DNA of 64,000 bases from Paraburkholderia dilworthii (GTDB taxonomy: Bacteria > Pseudomonadota > Gammaproteobacteria > Burkholderiales > Burkholderiaceae), in NCBI RefSeq assembly GCF_000472525.1, contig NZ_AWZT01000006.1:197-64196 (forward strand), given 5' to 3'. Under the pieces are notes generated by a model. It did not search any database. It saw nothing but the letters and a program-made list of their open reading frames with translations, and was not told where the DNA came from. The first letter of the stretch is position 1. Each line of letters opens with the position of its first letter. This document shows positions 44,725 through 53,952 of this stretch, one piece after another. The translations under genes were made by a program, and so were the position numbers.

Positions 44725-45900
44725 ATGAAAATTGTCCACATTATTTCGGGACTCGGTGTGGGTGGCGCCGAAACGTTGCTGTTGAACCTCGTTTCGGAGT
44801 CGCGCAATGCCGGCGGCACGCACGTCGTCATTTCCTTGTCCTCGATGGATACGATGGCTGACCGTCTTCGCGCAGCCGGTGCGGAAGTGAGATTCCTGGG
44901 AATGCGGCGCGGCGTCCCCAATCCGCTACTCCTGATCCGACTGGCCAGGTGGATCGTCGATGCGAGGCCCGATGTCGTTCAGACATGGATGTATCACGCA
45001 GACGTTGTCGGAGGTGTCGCCGCGCTGCTGGCCCGACAACTGTCCCGGCTCAAGGGAAATAACCATCGGTTCGCGCTCGTCTGGGGCATCCATCGAACCG
45101 AAGTGCCCACCGCGCAAGTCGGGCGCCTCCTGAATGTGCTCGCACGAATCGGCGCGATGACCTCCAACCGGTTGCCGGATTCGGTGGTTTGCTGTGCCAA
45201 CGCGTCACTCAAGACTCACGTCGACTACGGCTATGAGCGCACAAAGATGCGGGTGGTACATAACGGGTTCGATGTTCGCAAGTTCGTGCCCGATGCGAAT
45301 GCAAGGAGTATGCTGCTCAGCTCGCTTGGCTTGCCGCCACACTCCATCTTGATTGGAATCGTAGGACGCTCAAACCCCGCCAAGGACTACGATAACTTTC
45401 TGCACGCGGCCGCGATGCTTCGTAAGCGCGTACCGGTCTGCCATTTCGTCATGGTCGGGAAAGACGTCGATGCCGACAATAAGGTACTCGGGCGCACGAT
45501 CGATCAGCTCGGCCTGAGCGGCGCATGTCACCTGTTGGGCGCCCGAAACGACTTGCAACGAATCATGCCGGCGTTCGACATGCTGTGCCTGTCGTCGCGA
45601 ACGGAAGGCTTGCCGACGGTTGTCGGCGAAGCGATGGCCTGCAGCGTCCCCTGCGTGGTGACGGATGTTGGCGATACCGGCCAACTCGTCGGCGACACCG
45701 GTCTGGTTGTTCCGCCGCGCGACCCCGTCAGTTTGTCGAAAGCGCTGGAAGAGATGGCGACGTTAAGTCTGGAGCAGCGCAAGAAACTAGGTGAGCGGGC
45801 GCGCGAACGGATTGTCGAACAGTTTTCTATTACCGTTTGCTGGCAAAAGTATCGGGAGATGTACACGGCATTGCTTCGTGGGAAAGGCGTGACGCATTGA
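44725..45900 (+). CDS. GT4-family glycosyltransferase
   Basis: A 391-residue GT-B fold enzyme. The N-terminal half begins MKIVHIISGLGVGGAETLLLNL, the usual start of family 4 transferases, and has DVVQTWMYHADVVGG. The C-terminal half has the donor-binding region IGIVGRSNPAKDYDNFLHAA, FVMVGKDVDADN and the E-x7-E motif in SSRTEGLPTVVGEAMACSVPCVVTDVGD. I start at 44725 rather than 44704. It is the only glycosyltransferase on the plus strand of this region, convergent with the beta-helix gene. Confidence 0.9.
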   Translation: MKIVHIISGLGVGGAETLLLNLVSESRNAGGTHVVISLSSMDTMADRLRAAGAEVRFLGMRRGVPNPLLLIRLARWIVDARPDVVQTWMYHADVVGGVAALLARQLSRLKGNNHRFALVWGIHRTEVPTAQVGRLLNVLARIGAMTSNRLPDSVVCCANASLKTHVDYGYERTKMRVVHNGFDVRKFVPDANARSMLLSSLGLPPHSILIGIVGRSNPAKDYDNFLHAAAMLRKRVPVCHFVMVGKDVDADNKVLGRTIDQLGLSGACHLLGARNDLQRIMPAFDMLCLSSRTEGLPTVVGEAMACSVPCVVTDVGDTGQLVGDTGLVVPPRDPVSLSKALEEMATLSLEQRKKLGERARERIVEQFSITVCWQKYREMYTALLRGKGVTH

Positions 45901-45909
45901 GCGTCACGC
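45887..45909. terminator. Hairpin between convergent genes
   Basis: GCGTGACGC (45887-45895) and GCGTCACGC (45901-45909) form a perfect 9-base stem with a 5-base loop spanning the stop codon of the glycosyltransferase. It lies 13 bases before the end of the convergent beta-helix gene. No T-run is present; a bidirectional stop is plausible. Confidence 0.55.
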
Positions 45910-45921
45910 TGTTCGGTGCTG

Positions 45922-46944
45922 CTACCGTATGATCGTGGGATTCGAAATGTCGATCTTCGGGCCCGCACGATCATAGTCGGTACTGACAAAGGCGTCTCTG
46001 TGTGGACGAATCCACGTAGGCGAATTGCTCGTGATATAGCCAGTGACGACACTGCCTTTCGTCTTCAATCCGGATACGCTAAAGGCCGCTTCTCTGCTTT
46101 CTTCATCCTTGTGTCCGCTGATCACGACGCTGACGTACTTCTCCCGCTTGCCCGGCAGTGCCTGTAGCCACACGAGGATTCCGAACTGGCAGTTTCGCGT
46201 CGTCGGATTGATGATCCGGATGTTTTCCACCACGTCGGTGTTCTCATTCGGCTCGATGTCCAGTCCAGCAGAAGGTAGCGTGCCGGCTATGTTTTCCCAT
46301 ACGGGACGCTCGAACAGAACATTCTTGCCGCTGATAATTGAAACACCTTGTCGGCGACAACCGGAGGCATAGTGGTTCATTACGCGGACGTCGCTTGAAT
46401 ACGGCAGACCATTGCCGAAGCTGTTCGCGATGTAAATACCGTCTCCCCAACAATTCGTGGTGGTCGGAGAAAGTATTGTCACGTCGGTGCTTCCTGCGAT
46501 CGATATGCCCATTCCCCACTCGCCGCCGCTCACGGCGTTCAACTCTTTACTGCCATCAACGCGAGGATTTTGCAGGACGACGTGCCGCACATCCCAGATA
46601 CGGATGACTTCATAGGTGTGACTGTCATGCGGGAGCAGCTTGATTGAGGCTCCGGGCGCAAAGCGGACGCGGCTATTGCTTCGCATGTGCAGTCCGCTTG
46701 AATCTATCCTGCATGGGCCAGTAATGACGAGTGTCTTGCCGACCGAACTATCGATTGCCTTCTGAAGCGCGGCGCGATCGTTCGTCTTGCCGTCGCCCCT
46801 GACACCGAACGCTTTGTCGACGACCTCCTCGGTCGCGGTACGCTGATTATCCACAACGCCTGCCCACGCAACGAGGGGTCTGCCGACTGCACCCACCACG
46901 CTGCCGGCGACAAACGCAATCACCGCTCTCCGGCTACTTCGCAC
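45922..46944 (-). CDS. Exported right-handed beta-helix protein (pectate lyase/GH28-like)
   Basis: About 340 residues. I choose GTG 46944, which has GGAG six bases before it and opens an export signal (VRSSRRAVIAFVAGSVVGAVG) with two adjacent arginines; the longer frame upstream overlaps the deacetylase gene and is not protein-like. The mature part begins AFGVRGDGKTNDRAALQKAID, the classic start of parallel beta-helix carbohydrate enzymes, and continues with repeated strands such as VVLQNPRVDG, VTILSPTTTNCWGDGIYI and VRVMNHYASGCRRQGVSIISG. It may cleave or trim the exopolysaccharide. Its start overlaps the deacetylase end by 25 bases. Confidence 0.8.
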   Translation of the reverse strand: MRSSRRAVIAFVAGSVVGAVGRPLVAWAGVVDNQRTATEEVVDKAFGVRGDGKTNDRAALQKAIDSSVGKTLVITGPCRIDSSGLHMRSNSRVRFAPGASIKLLPHDSHTYEVIRIWDVRHVVLQNPRVDGSKELNAVSGGEWGMGISIAGSTDVTILSPTTTNCWGDGIYIANSFGNGLPYSSDVRVMNHYASGCRRQGVSIISGKNVLFERPVWENIAGTLPSAGLDIEPNENTDVVENIRIINPTTRNCQFGILVWLQALPGKREKYVSVVISGHKDEESREAAFSVSGLKTKGSVVTGYITSNSPTWIRPHRDAFVSTDYDRAGPKIDISNPTIIR

Positions 46945-47708
46945 AGTGCACTCCCATGAGATTTGAGGCCCCTTAAACGCCGCATGGCCCGCAGCGGGGT
47001 GGAAGTTAAAAAGCGCATCGCCGTCGCGACGCCTGGTAGCGCTGATTTCACGCTCGCGGCTTCTTCGAATGAAATGAACCGTGAGCGATTCTTCCTTACG
47101 AATCCGATGATCCTTTCGATATCGGTCTCGCTTAGCGTATTGACGTGCAGGCAGATGGAATACACGCCGAAACCGAAATGCAGCGCGGATGCAAATAGCT
47201 GAGGTACGGCAGTGAGCCTGCCCATCGCGTATGGATAAACTCCGCATCCGTCCGTCAAGTATTTGAAGTCGAGATCGGCAAGTGCCCGCAGTGTGACGGC
47301 GTCGAACGAATGAGACGGTGCCATGAATACCGGCTGCCATACGCCTTGGTCCAGCAGGATCTGCTTTCCCGCCTGCAGCTTGAAGAACTGTTCCTCGTAT
47401 GAAAGGCCGGCCAGTTCCGACCGGCTCGCAAGACGGAGGATGCCGGCATCCGGCGTGACGTACTGGTGAGTGTATCCGTGCTGCGCGATGCACCAACCAC
47501 GCCCGGCCCAGCCGCGAACCGTGTCCCAGAACGCTTCGTGAGCAGGCTCGACGACGAGCGTCGGATCCAGGCAGTTTGGAACCACGCCCACGAGCAGTGG
47601 CAAGTCCAGATCGAGGGAAAGTTCGTCAAAAGGATTGAACCGCGACCACGCCATTTGCGGGGTTACGTCATCGAAGCGCAATATGAACTTCGGAACCGTC
47701 ATCGCCAC
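46920..47708 (-). CDS. Polysaccharide deacetylase-like protein (DUF2334 type)
   Basis: A 262-residue protein of the NodB-like deacetylase superfamily. It starts MAMTVPKFILRFDDVTPQMAW, where the DD pair is the first metal/catalytic motif. HGYTHQYVT carries the histidine pair of motif 2, and FMAPSHSFDAVTLRALADLDFKY and CLHVNT complete the barrel. Such enzymes remove acetyl groups from N-acetylated sugars, or act on the polymer during export. No signal peptide is present, so it would work in the cytoplasm. It overlaps the beta-helix gene and lies about 110 bases after the GT4 gene at 47821. Confidence 0.8.
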   Translation of the reverse strand: MAMTVPKFILRFDDVTPQMAWSRFNPFDELSLDLDLPLLVGVVPNCLDPTLVVEPAHEAFWDTVRGWAGRGWCIAQHGYTHQYVTPDAGILRLASRSELAGLSYEEQFFKLQAGKQILLDQGVWQPVFMAPSHSFDAVTLRALADLDFKYLTDGCGVYPYAMGRLTAVPQLFASALHFGFGVYSICLHVNTLSETDIERIIGFVRKNRSRFISFEEAASVKSALPGVATAMRFLTSTPLRAMRRLRGLKSHGSALCEVAGER

Positions 47709-47820
47709 TTAATCTCCGTTAATTCTCTTTTTGCGTCGGCATGACGCTCGCCTCGCGGCTCGTATCTGTTCTCTGACGAATTCCTTCGGGACTAAAGGAA
47801 TCGCCGGCAGCCAGCGGGGC

Positions 47821-49011
47821 TCAGATTTGCCGCTCGCGCTCGCTCGCCATGCCGACCCGGTAAGGCACGCTGTCCAGCAATTCGTCGTAGACCCGCAGGG
47901 TCTTGCTGATCACAATCGTTTCGTCGAATTCACTCAAAGCCTTCGCTCGCGCCGCAAGGCCCAACTTCCGGCAAAGCTTTCTATCGTCGTCGAGAAGACG
48001 AATCGCATCGGCCAGTGCGGCGCTGTCGCGCACCGGCACGCGCAGACCATCCTCTCCACTACAACTGACGACTTCGCGGCAGCCCGGGGCGTCGGTCGTG
48101 ATCAGCGGCAACGCGCACGCGGCCGCCTCGATCAGCGTCTTAGGCAAGCCTTCGCGGTAACTCGGTAACACGACGACGTCCACATCGGACAGCAGCTTCG
48201 GCATATCGCTGACATGCCCCAGCCACGTGAGAAGTCCCTCGTTGGCCCAGCCTTCGATGAGTTCGCGGGAGACGGAAGCCGGATTGCCATCGTCCGGAGA
48301 GCCGGCAAGAAGGAACTTCACCGAGCGGTTTTCGCTTGCCAGTGCCCGGGCAGCTTCGACGTACTCGGCAATGCCCTTGTCCCACAACAGGCGAGCAGCC
48401 AGCACGACGCGCAACGGCGCCCGCGTTTCGTCATCTGTCTCTTGCCGGGCGGAGAAGCGCGAACAGTTCACGCCCGATCCTTTAATGAGCCGTATTGAGC
48501 GGTCATCCACGATTCGCGCGCGTTTGAAAATCGCGACGTCGTCGGGATTCTGCAGTATCAGCGCATCGCGGCGGCCATTCAGAGCGGAGCGCATCAACTG
48601 GCGCACGATAGGTCGCAGCACCCGGGCTTTCAGATCGCGGCTCGTGAATACATAGCCCATGCCGGCCACAGCATTGATCCGCGCTGGCACTCCCGCAAGC
48701 TTGCTTGCCAGCGATCCGTACACCGCACACTTGATCGTGAAACCGTGGACGACGTCGGGCTTTTCACGCTGAAGAAAGCGCACGAGCCACGCGAGCACGC
48801 CGACCTCGCGCAACGGGTTGAGACTGCGACGATTCATCGGCACCGCGTGCCAGCTAAATCCGAGTGCTTGCAGCCTAGGGCCGAATTCTCCCGGTGGCGA
48901 CAGCAACACCACATCGTAGCCGTCCTGCCGAAGCTTCTCCGCCAACGAGAGCCGGAAGTTGTAGAGATACCAGTCGGTATTGGCAAAAAGAACCACTTTA
49001 CGTCCGTTCAT
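47821..49011 (-). CDS. GT4-family glycosyltransferase
   Basis: A 396-residue GT-B enzyme starting MNGRKVVLFANTDWYLYNFRLSLAEKL, a start typical for WbnK/CapM-like transferases. The acceptor half has VHGFTIKCAVYGSLASKLAGV. The donor half has VVLAARLLWDKGIAEYVEAARAL, FLLAGSPDDGNPASV and VVVLPSYREGLPKTLIEAAACALPLITTD with the E-x7-E motif. ATG 49011 is preceded by AGGAG. It is the last of three minus-strand glycosyltransferases in a row. Confidence 0.9.
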   Translation of the reverse strand: MNGRKVVLFANTDWYLYNFRLSLAEKLRQDGYDVVLLSPPGEFGPRLQALGFSWHAVPMNRRSLNPLREVGVLAWLVRFLQREKPDVVHGFTIKCAVYGSLASKLAGVPARINAVAGMGYVFTSRDLKARVLRPIVRQLMRSALNGRRDALILQNPDDVAIFKRARIVDDRSIRLIKGSGVNCSRFSARQETDDETRAPLRVVLAARLLWDKGIAEYVEAARALASENRSVKFLLAGSPDDGNPASVSRELIEGWANEGLLTWLGHVSDMPKLLSDVDVVVLPSYREGLPKTLIEAAACALPLITTDAPGCREVVSCSGEDGLRVPVRDSAALADAIRLLDDDRKLCRKLGLAARAKALSEFDETIVISKTLRVYDELLDSVPYRVGMASERERQI

Positions 49012-49084
49012 GTCCGCTCCTTGATTTCTGAGCTTTGTGTGGATACGGCAGGTCACGGCCGCAACGATGAATCACCTGTCACAT

Positions 49085-50209
49085 TCAATGCGGCGATTGC
49101 AGGCGCTTCGCACGCGCGCCTACCCGCTCGAACATCTCGTCCCAGATCTGCAATACCGCCGTCAGCGAATAGCGTTGCCGCACCGAAATAGCTGCCTTCC
49201 TGCCTAACTCGGCGCGCAGCAAATCGTCCGAGATCAGTCGGCGTAACGCAGCAGCCATAGATTTCGCGTCGCCCGGCGGGATAAGCAGCCCATCCTCGCC
49301 GTTCCGGGTCAACTGCCTCGGTCCGCTGGGACAGTCGAAGGACACAACCGGCAACCCAATTGCCATGCTTTCCATCAGCGCCATCGGCAAGCCCTCATGA
49401 CTCGACGACATTGCAAAGACGTGCCCCTTGGCCAGTTCGCTCCACGGGCTTAGCGTCCGGCCTGGCAGGAAGATTCTTTCTTTCATGTGCAGTTGCTCGA
49501 CCTGAGCCTCGAGAGCGGCGCGCTCGGGTCCTTCTCCCCAAATCCACAGATCCCAGTCGGGGCACTCGTCCGCGAGCAGTGAAAAGGCGCGAATCAGCAA
49601 ATCGAACTGCTTTGTCCTGTTCAACCGCCCCAGCGAAATGACTCGCTTACGGGTTGCCGCCTCTTGCCGTTGCTGCACGAACAGCCCATCGGGCAGTGGA
49701 TTAGGCATCACCGCAATGTCCTTCATTCCCGGCACGAATCGTCTAAATGGCGCGACGACGTCATCTGTCAGCAGCGTCAGAAGGTTTGCCTTCGGATAGA
49801 CAAAACGGCACAGCAGTCTCCATAACAATGAACGGCGATCTGCAAGCGGATTGGTGTGCTCGCTTACGATGACTGGAATGCCGAGACCTCGTGATGCGAG
49901 AATCGTCGCGACATTCACATTCGTCAGAAACGATACGATTACGTCGGCCTTGCTCTCGCGCATGAGCGCGCGCAACGCACGCATGCGTTCGATATAAGCG
50001 AGGGGCGCTCGGCCTCGCCGCGTCACGAGGTCGGCCAGATACACGAAGTTCACGCTCGGCGAGACGGGGTAATTGCAGACGCTGCGCCCCGAATAGGTGG
50101 CGACGAGCGTCACCGAGTCGCCCCGCTCGACCCATGCATTGACCAGAGTCGCGGCAACACTTTCGGCACCGCCGTCCTGCATCGCGCTGATGAACAAAAC
50201 GATATTCAT
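49085..50209 (-). CDS. GT4-family glycosyltransferase
   Basis: A 374-residue GT-B enzyme. It begins MNIVLFISAMQDGGAESVAATLVNAW, with the family's glycine-rich first loop. The C-terminal half has ISLGRLNRTKQFDLLIRAFSLL, LWIWGEGPERAALEAQVEQL and AMSSSHEGLPMALMESMAIGLPVVSFDCPSGP, the donor-binding region. It is close in sequence to its neighbour at 50262 (both carry SHEG/SRFEG...ESMA/EAMA...VVSFDC), so the two probably arose by duplication and add similar sugars. Confidence 0.9.
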   Translation of the reverse strand: MNIVLFISAMQDGGAESVAATLVNAWVERGDSVTLVATYSGRSVCNYPVSPSVNFVYLADLVTRRGRAPLAYIERMRALRALMRESKADVIVSFLTNVNVATILASRGLGIPVIVSEHTNPLADRRSLLWRLLCRFVYPKANLLTLLTDDVVAPFRRFVPGMKDIAVMPNPLPDGLFVQQRQEAATRKRVISLGRLNRTKQFDLLIRAFSLLADECPDWDLWIWGEGPERAALEAQVEQLHMKERIFLPGRTLSPWSELAKGHVFAMSSSHEGLPMALMESMAIGLPVVSFDCPSGPRQLTRNGEDGLLIPPGDAKSMAAALRRLISDDLLRAELGRKAAISVRQRYSLTAVLQIWDEMFERVGARAKRLQSPH

Positions 50210-50261
50210 GAGAAGTGAGCTCTCAAACCACACGATTGATGAAACGCAGCGTCCGCGGCTT

Positions 50262-51422
50262 TCACTCCGTCACCTGCACGGAATGGCGATCGATGACTGT
50301 CGTAGGTCCGGCGCCGGTCTGTGCGAACAGATCACGCCACATCGAAAAGACGCGGGCCACCGAAAACCTGTCGACGACAGCGCGCGCGCGCAATGCCATG
50401 AGTGATCGCGTCTCGTCATCGCGCATCAAAGTCGACAACGCATTCGCGAGTTCCTGCGGGTCACCGACAGGCTGAACCAGCAGGCCGTCATGGCCATGCG
50501 TGATGATGTCTCCAGGGCCGGCGTCGCAGTCGAAGCTCACCACGGCACAGCCGCTGGCCATCGCCTCGACGATCGTCATCGAGAAGCCCTCGAATCGCGA
50601 ACTCAGCACGTAGAGATCGGCTCGCTCGTACCAGTCCGGCATATTGCCGACCTGGCCCGGCAGCAACACGCGGTCATTCAATCCCGCTGCCTTGACTTGT
50701 TCCTCGAGCGGACGCCGGTCATCGCCATCGCCGAGAATCACGAGATCCCAGGCAGGAAAATCGCTCGCTATCCGGCCGAAGGAATCGATCAGAATATCGA
50801 AGCCCTTCTGCTCGGCGAGGCGCCCCGCTGCGAGCAACACACGACGCTCCGCGCTTACGACATCTTGCGGCGATAACACCGGTTCCACGACAGGAATCGG
50901 CAGGGAAATCGAATTGGGAATAACGGCGACGGCCTTGCAGTTGCACTGCTCCTGCAACCACACCCGGCTCTTTTCCGTCAGCGCGACGACTTTGTCCGCG
51001 AACCGATATGTCCAGCGGCGCAGGCATTCCCACAGCTTTCCTTCGAAAAGCATCGGCGGGTGAATGTGCTCTGTCGCTATCACCGCGCATGGCAAGCCGC
51101 GGCCTGCGAGGATGGCCAGGATCGAGGGCCTCGTCTCTATGCCGATGACGACATCCGGTCTCACTCGTTTGAGCACGCGGCGCAACGCCAGCATCCGGCG
51201 CATGTTTGCGGATACTGCGTCCAGCAGGCCGCTAGTCGCACCGGCAAGATCAAGCGCAATGCGTTCGACGGAGTGGTGTAGCGAATAAAAGTCGCTCGCC
51301 GTGGAAGACAGCGTGACGACACATACATCCTGACCTTGCGCCACCCATTCGCTCGAAAGGTTCATTGCCACACGCTCGGCACCGCCGTAATGCAGTGAGT
51401 GGATGAACAACAGAATCTTCAT
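50262..51422 (-). CDS. GT4-family glycosyltransferase
   Basis: A 386-residue GT-B enzyme starting MKILLFIHSLHYGGAERVAMNLSSEW. The donor domain has AAGRLAEQKGFDILIDSFGRI, LVILGDGDDRRPLEEQVKAAGL and LSSRFEGFSMTIVEAMASGCAVVSFDCDAGP. Its start overlaps the end of the flippase gene by 4 bases, which indicates translational coupling in the polysaccharide operon. ATG 51422 was chosen over 51521 because conserved sequence begins there. Confidence 0.91.
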   Translation of the reverse strand: MKILLFIHSLHYGGAERVAMNLSSEWVAQGQDVCVVTLSSTASDFYSLHHSVERIALDLAGATSGLLDAVSANMRRMLALRRVLKRVRPDVVIGIETRPSILAILAGRGLPCAVIATEHIHPPMLFEGKLWECLRRWTYRFADKVVALTEKSRVWLQEQCNCKAVAVIPNSISLPIPVVEPVLSPQDVVSAERRVLLAAGRLAEQKGFDILIDSFGRIASDFPAWDLVILGDGDDRRPLEEQVKAAGLNDRVLLPGQVGNMPDWYERADLYVLSSRFEGFSMTIVEAMASGCAVVSFDCDAGPGDIITHGHDGLLVQPVGDPQELANALSTLMRDDETRSLMALRARAVVDRFSVARVFSMWRDLFAQTGAGPTTVIDRHSVQVTE

Positions 51423-52801
51423 AGCGGACCCGTCTTTTTCAACGTGAGAGACAGATAGCACACGAACGCGCTGCCGCCCATCACTCCGGTTGCAAGGACA
51501 ACTCCCGTGATGCCCAGCCATCGGATCAGAAAGAAGTTGGCGACGGCCTTTACAGCGAAGTTCACGACCGCGATGCCGGCCATCGCTTTGAAGCGGCCTT
51601 GACTCGCGAAAAGTTGAACCAGCACCAGTACCGAAAAATAGAAAGGTATCTGAATCAATCCCCAGCGAAAGAGGCCGGACACTGCGACCGTATCTGCAGC
51701 GCTAAAGGCACCGCGCTGAAACAGCAGCTTCACGACGATCGGCGCGAGGAACCACGCCACAACCACCATCACGCCCCCGATGGCCAGCATCAGGAGAGAC
51801 CACTTTAGCGCGATGCTACGGGCGCGAACGTTATCTCCTGCACTCAATAGCTCGGACAGAACCGGCAAGGTTGCCCTGCTGATCGCGACGGCACCCATGC
51901 TGACGAGCAGGCCGAGCACGCGGTTCGCATAGCCGAGCGTCGCGATCGCCCCGTCGCCGAGACCGGCCACGAAGTATTGGTCCAGCGGCGTAGCCAGACT
52001 CATGATGAGCTGGCCGATCATGAACACACCCACTGCGCGGTACATGTGGGGCCACTGGGGAGAACTGAGAGAAAATCTGAACCGGGCCCTCAGCTGGTCA
52101 GCACGCCCGGCGAATACGCCCAGGATCACCGCGTGACAAATGAAGCCGAGCGTGGTGCCCCATATCAACGGCGCGGGCGAGCTCGCATCGTGCCAGGGAA
52201 CGACGAAGCACAGCAACACCATCGCCGGAACGCACTCGAGAAGTGTGTTGACATGTTTTTCACGAGCCTGGAGCCGTGCCGCATACACGCAGATGGTCAG
52301 CATCAGGATGCCCACGGGCGTCATGCCGAGCATGATTCGCCGCGACATTGCGCTCGTCTGCGCCGACAGCTTGTGCGCCATCAGATCGAGTGCGAATGGC
52401 CACGAGAAGTACAGAAGGACCGCGAATACCACGCCGACAGAAATCGCCATCGCGTCGAGTTCGCCGAGAAATCTCGCCTGCTCCTGCTTGGGCTTTGCGC
52501 GCAATTCGACTAACGCCGGAACGAGTACGACGCTCAGGACCGCTACGAAAGTAGCCGGCAACCAGGTTACTAGCGTCAGCGTAAGCTGATAGGCATCCAC
52601 CACGTTGCTGATGCCGTAGCGATAAGCAATCGCGATTTCCTTCAGCGCGCCCGCGGACTTGCTGATCAGCGCGAACATGGAAACCCAGACCGCGCTACGT
52701 GCAATCCGGCTGTGGTCCGGATGAATATGCACAAGACGGTTTCGCCAACTGGCAGTGTGAGACATTGACGCTACCGCCTTAAGAAAATCAACGCGTTGCA
52801 T
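51419..52801 (-). CDS. MurJ/Wzx-like lipid-linked oligosaccharide flippase
   Basis: About 460 residues with some 12-14 membrane segments. It belongs to the MviN/MurJ branch of the MOP exporter superfamily, shown by WVSMFALISKSAGALKEIAIAYRYG, SVVLVPALVELRA and PLDQYFVAGLGDGAIATLGYANRVLGL. In this locus it most likely moves undecaprenyl-linked repeat units across the inner membrane. ATG 52765 is an alternative start and would leave the ops-like sequence at 52767 in the leader. It overlaps the next glycosyltransferase gene by 4 bases. Confidence 0.87.
   Translation of the reverse strand: MQRVDFLKAVASMSHTASWRNRLVHIHPDHSRIARSAVWVSMFALISKSAGALKEIAIAYRYGISNVVDAYQLTLTLVTWLPATFVAVLSVVLVPALVELRAKPKQEQARFLGELDAMAISVGVVFAVLLYFSWPFALDLMAHKLSAQTSAMSRRIMLGMTPVGILMLTICVYAARLQAREKHVNTLLECVPAMVLLCFVVPWHDASSPAPLIWGTTLGFICHAVILGVFAGRADQLRARFRFSLSSPQWPHMYRAVGVFMIGQLIMSLATPLDQYFVAGLGDGAIATLGYANRVLGLLVSMGAVAISRATLPVLSELLSAGDNVRARSIALKWSLLMLAIGGVMVVVAWFLAPIVVKLLFQRGAFSAADTVAVSGLFRWGLIQIPFYFSVLVLVQLFASQGRFKAMAGIAVVNFAVKAVANFFLIRWLGITGVVLATGVMGGSAFVCYLSLTLKKTGPL
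52767..52778 (-). promoter_or_regulatory. ops-like element (RfaH recruitment sequence)
   Basis: The minus strand reads GGCGGTAGCGTC, which matches the enterobacterial ops element GGCGGTAGCGTG in 11 of 12 bases. It sits two bases before ATG 52765, a possible start of the flippase. In known systems ops lies in the leader of long surface-polysaccharide operons, not in the middle, so the match may be chance. Confidence 0.3.
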
Positions 52802-52851
52802 ATAAATCCGTCATGCCGGAGTGCGTCCTTCGTGCTGCACCCCAAAGGACG

Positions 52852-53883
52852 TCATCTTTGCGATATGAACTGGATGTACCAGGGCATCGCGCGGGACAAG
52901 CCTTCCACCAACGGGATGGTGTTCTCATAGCCCAATAGCCGTGCCGCCTTGTCCACGTTCGCCTGTGAATGCCTGACATCGCCGGCGCGGAACGGCCCGA
53001 ACACAGGGCGCTTGTCGCAGCGAACACCGTTATCGCCGAGTACAGCCCGCAAGCCGTCGTAGAGCTGAATCAAGGTTGTGCGGTCGCCGACGGCGACGTT
53101 GTAGACCTCGTTCCTTGCCGCATCGTCGGCCATTGCCGAAAGGATGTTTGCCTGCACCACGTTGTCGACAAAGCAGAAATCCCGGCTGGTTTCGCCGTCG
53201 CCATTGATCAGGACGTCTTCGCCCGCAATGAGCGCCGCCGTCCATTTCGGAATCACCGCAGCGTAAGCACCGTCCGGATCCTGGCGCTTGCCGAACGCAT
53301 TGAAGTAGCGCAGACCGATCGTCCGGAAGCCATAGGCGCGAGCAAACACCGACGCGTACAGTTCATTGGCGTACTTGGTGACCGCGTACGGTGAGAGCGG
53401 CTGGCCGATCTGGTCTTCTACTTTGGGCAAACCGGGATGGTCGCCATACGTCGAGCTCGACGCGGCATACGTGAAACTCGACACTTTTGCGTCGCGGGCA
53501 GCCACGAGCATATTGAGGAAGCCACTGATGTTCACGTCGTGCGTCGCGATAGGGTCGACGACCGAACGCGGAACCGATCCGAGCGCCGCCTCATGCAGCA
53601 CGTGGTCGACTCCGTCGACGGCGGCGACGCAATCTTCCAGACGACGGATATCGCCTTCGATGAATCTGAAACGCTTCCATTGCTCAGGCGAAACGACTGA
53701 GCGCACTTCGTCCAGGTTGCGCTGGTAGCCGGTTGAAAAGTTGTCGAGTCCGACCACCGTCTGATCGAGCTGGAGAAGCGCCTCCAGCAGATTCGAGCCG
53801 ATAAAGCCGGCCACGCCGGTAATCAACCACTGTTGCGGGTGGCTTGCGAGTTGCTGCCGTATTGTGTCGTAGCGATCAGGCAT
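52852..53883 (-). CDS. wbpP: WbpP-like UDP-GlcNAc/GlcNAcA C4 epimerase
   Basis: A 343-residue extended short-chain dehydrogenase. The NAD motif is [18 protein letters not shown] at about residue 19. The catalytic residues are in [17 protein letters not shown] and [14 protein letters not shown] (YxxxK). Length and the [15 protein letters not shown] and [23 protein letters not shown] segments match WbpP/TviC, which interconvert the C4 configuration of UDP-GlcNAc or its uronic acid. It follows the WbpO-like dehydrogenase, the pair used to make UDP-GalNAcA in Vi antigen and O-antigen pathways. Confidence 0.88.
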   Translation of the reverse strand: MPDRYDTIRQQLASHPQQWLITGVAGFIGSNLLEALLQLDQTVVGLDNFSTGYQRNLDEVRSVVSPEQWKRFRFIEGDIRRLEDCVAAVDGVDHVLHEAALGSVPRSVVDPIATHDVNISGFLNMLVAARDAKVSSFTYAASSSTYGDHPGLPKVEDQIGQPLSPYAVTKYANELYASVFARAYGFRTIGLRYFNAFGKRQDPDGAYAAVIPKWTAALIAGEDVLINGDGETSRDFCFVDNVVQANILSAMADDAARNEVYNVAVGDRTTLIQLYDGLRAVLGDNGVRCDKRPVFGPFRAGDVRHSQANVDKAARLLGYENTIPLVEGLSRAMPWYIQFISQR

Positions 53884-53952
53884 CGTGCCTCCGGATGAAA
53901 AGAGCAGGCCATCACTTCGTGACGGCGCGACGTGCGATGTGCCGGGAGTTGG

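Noticed and set aside
46945..47496. N-terminal extension of the beta-helix gene
   Set aside because: It runs antiparallel in frame terms through the deacetylase gene and is Arg-rich; GTG 46944 with GGAG gives a proper export signal instead.
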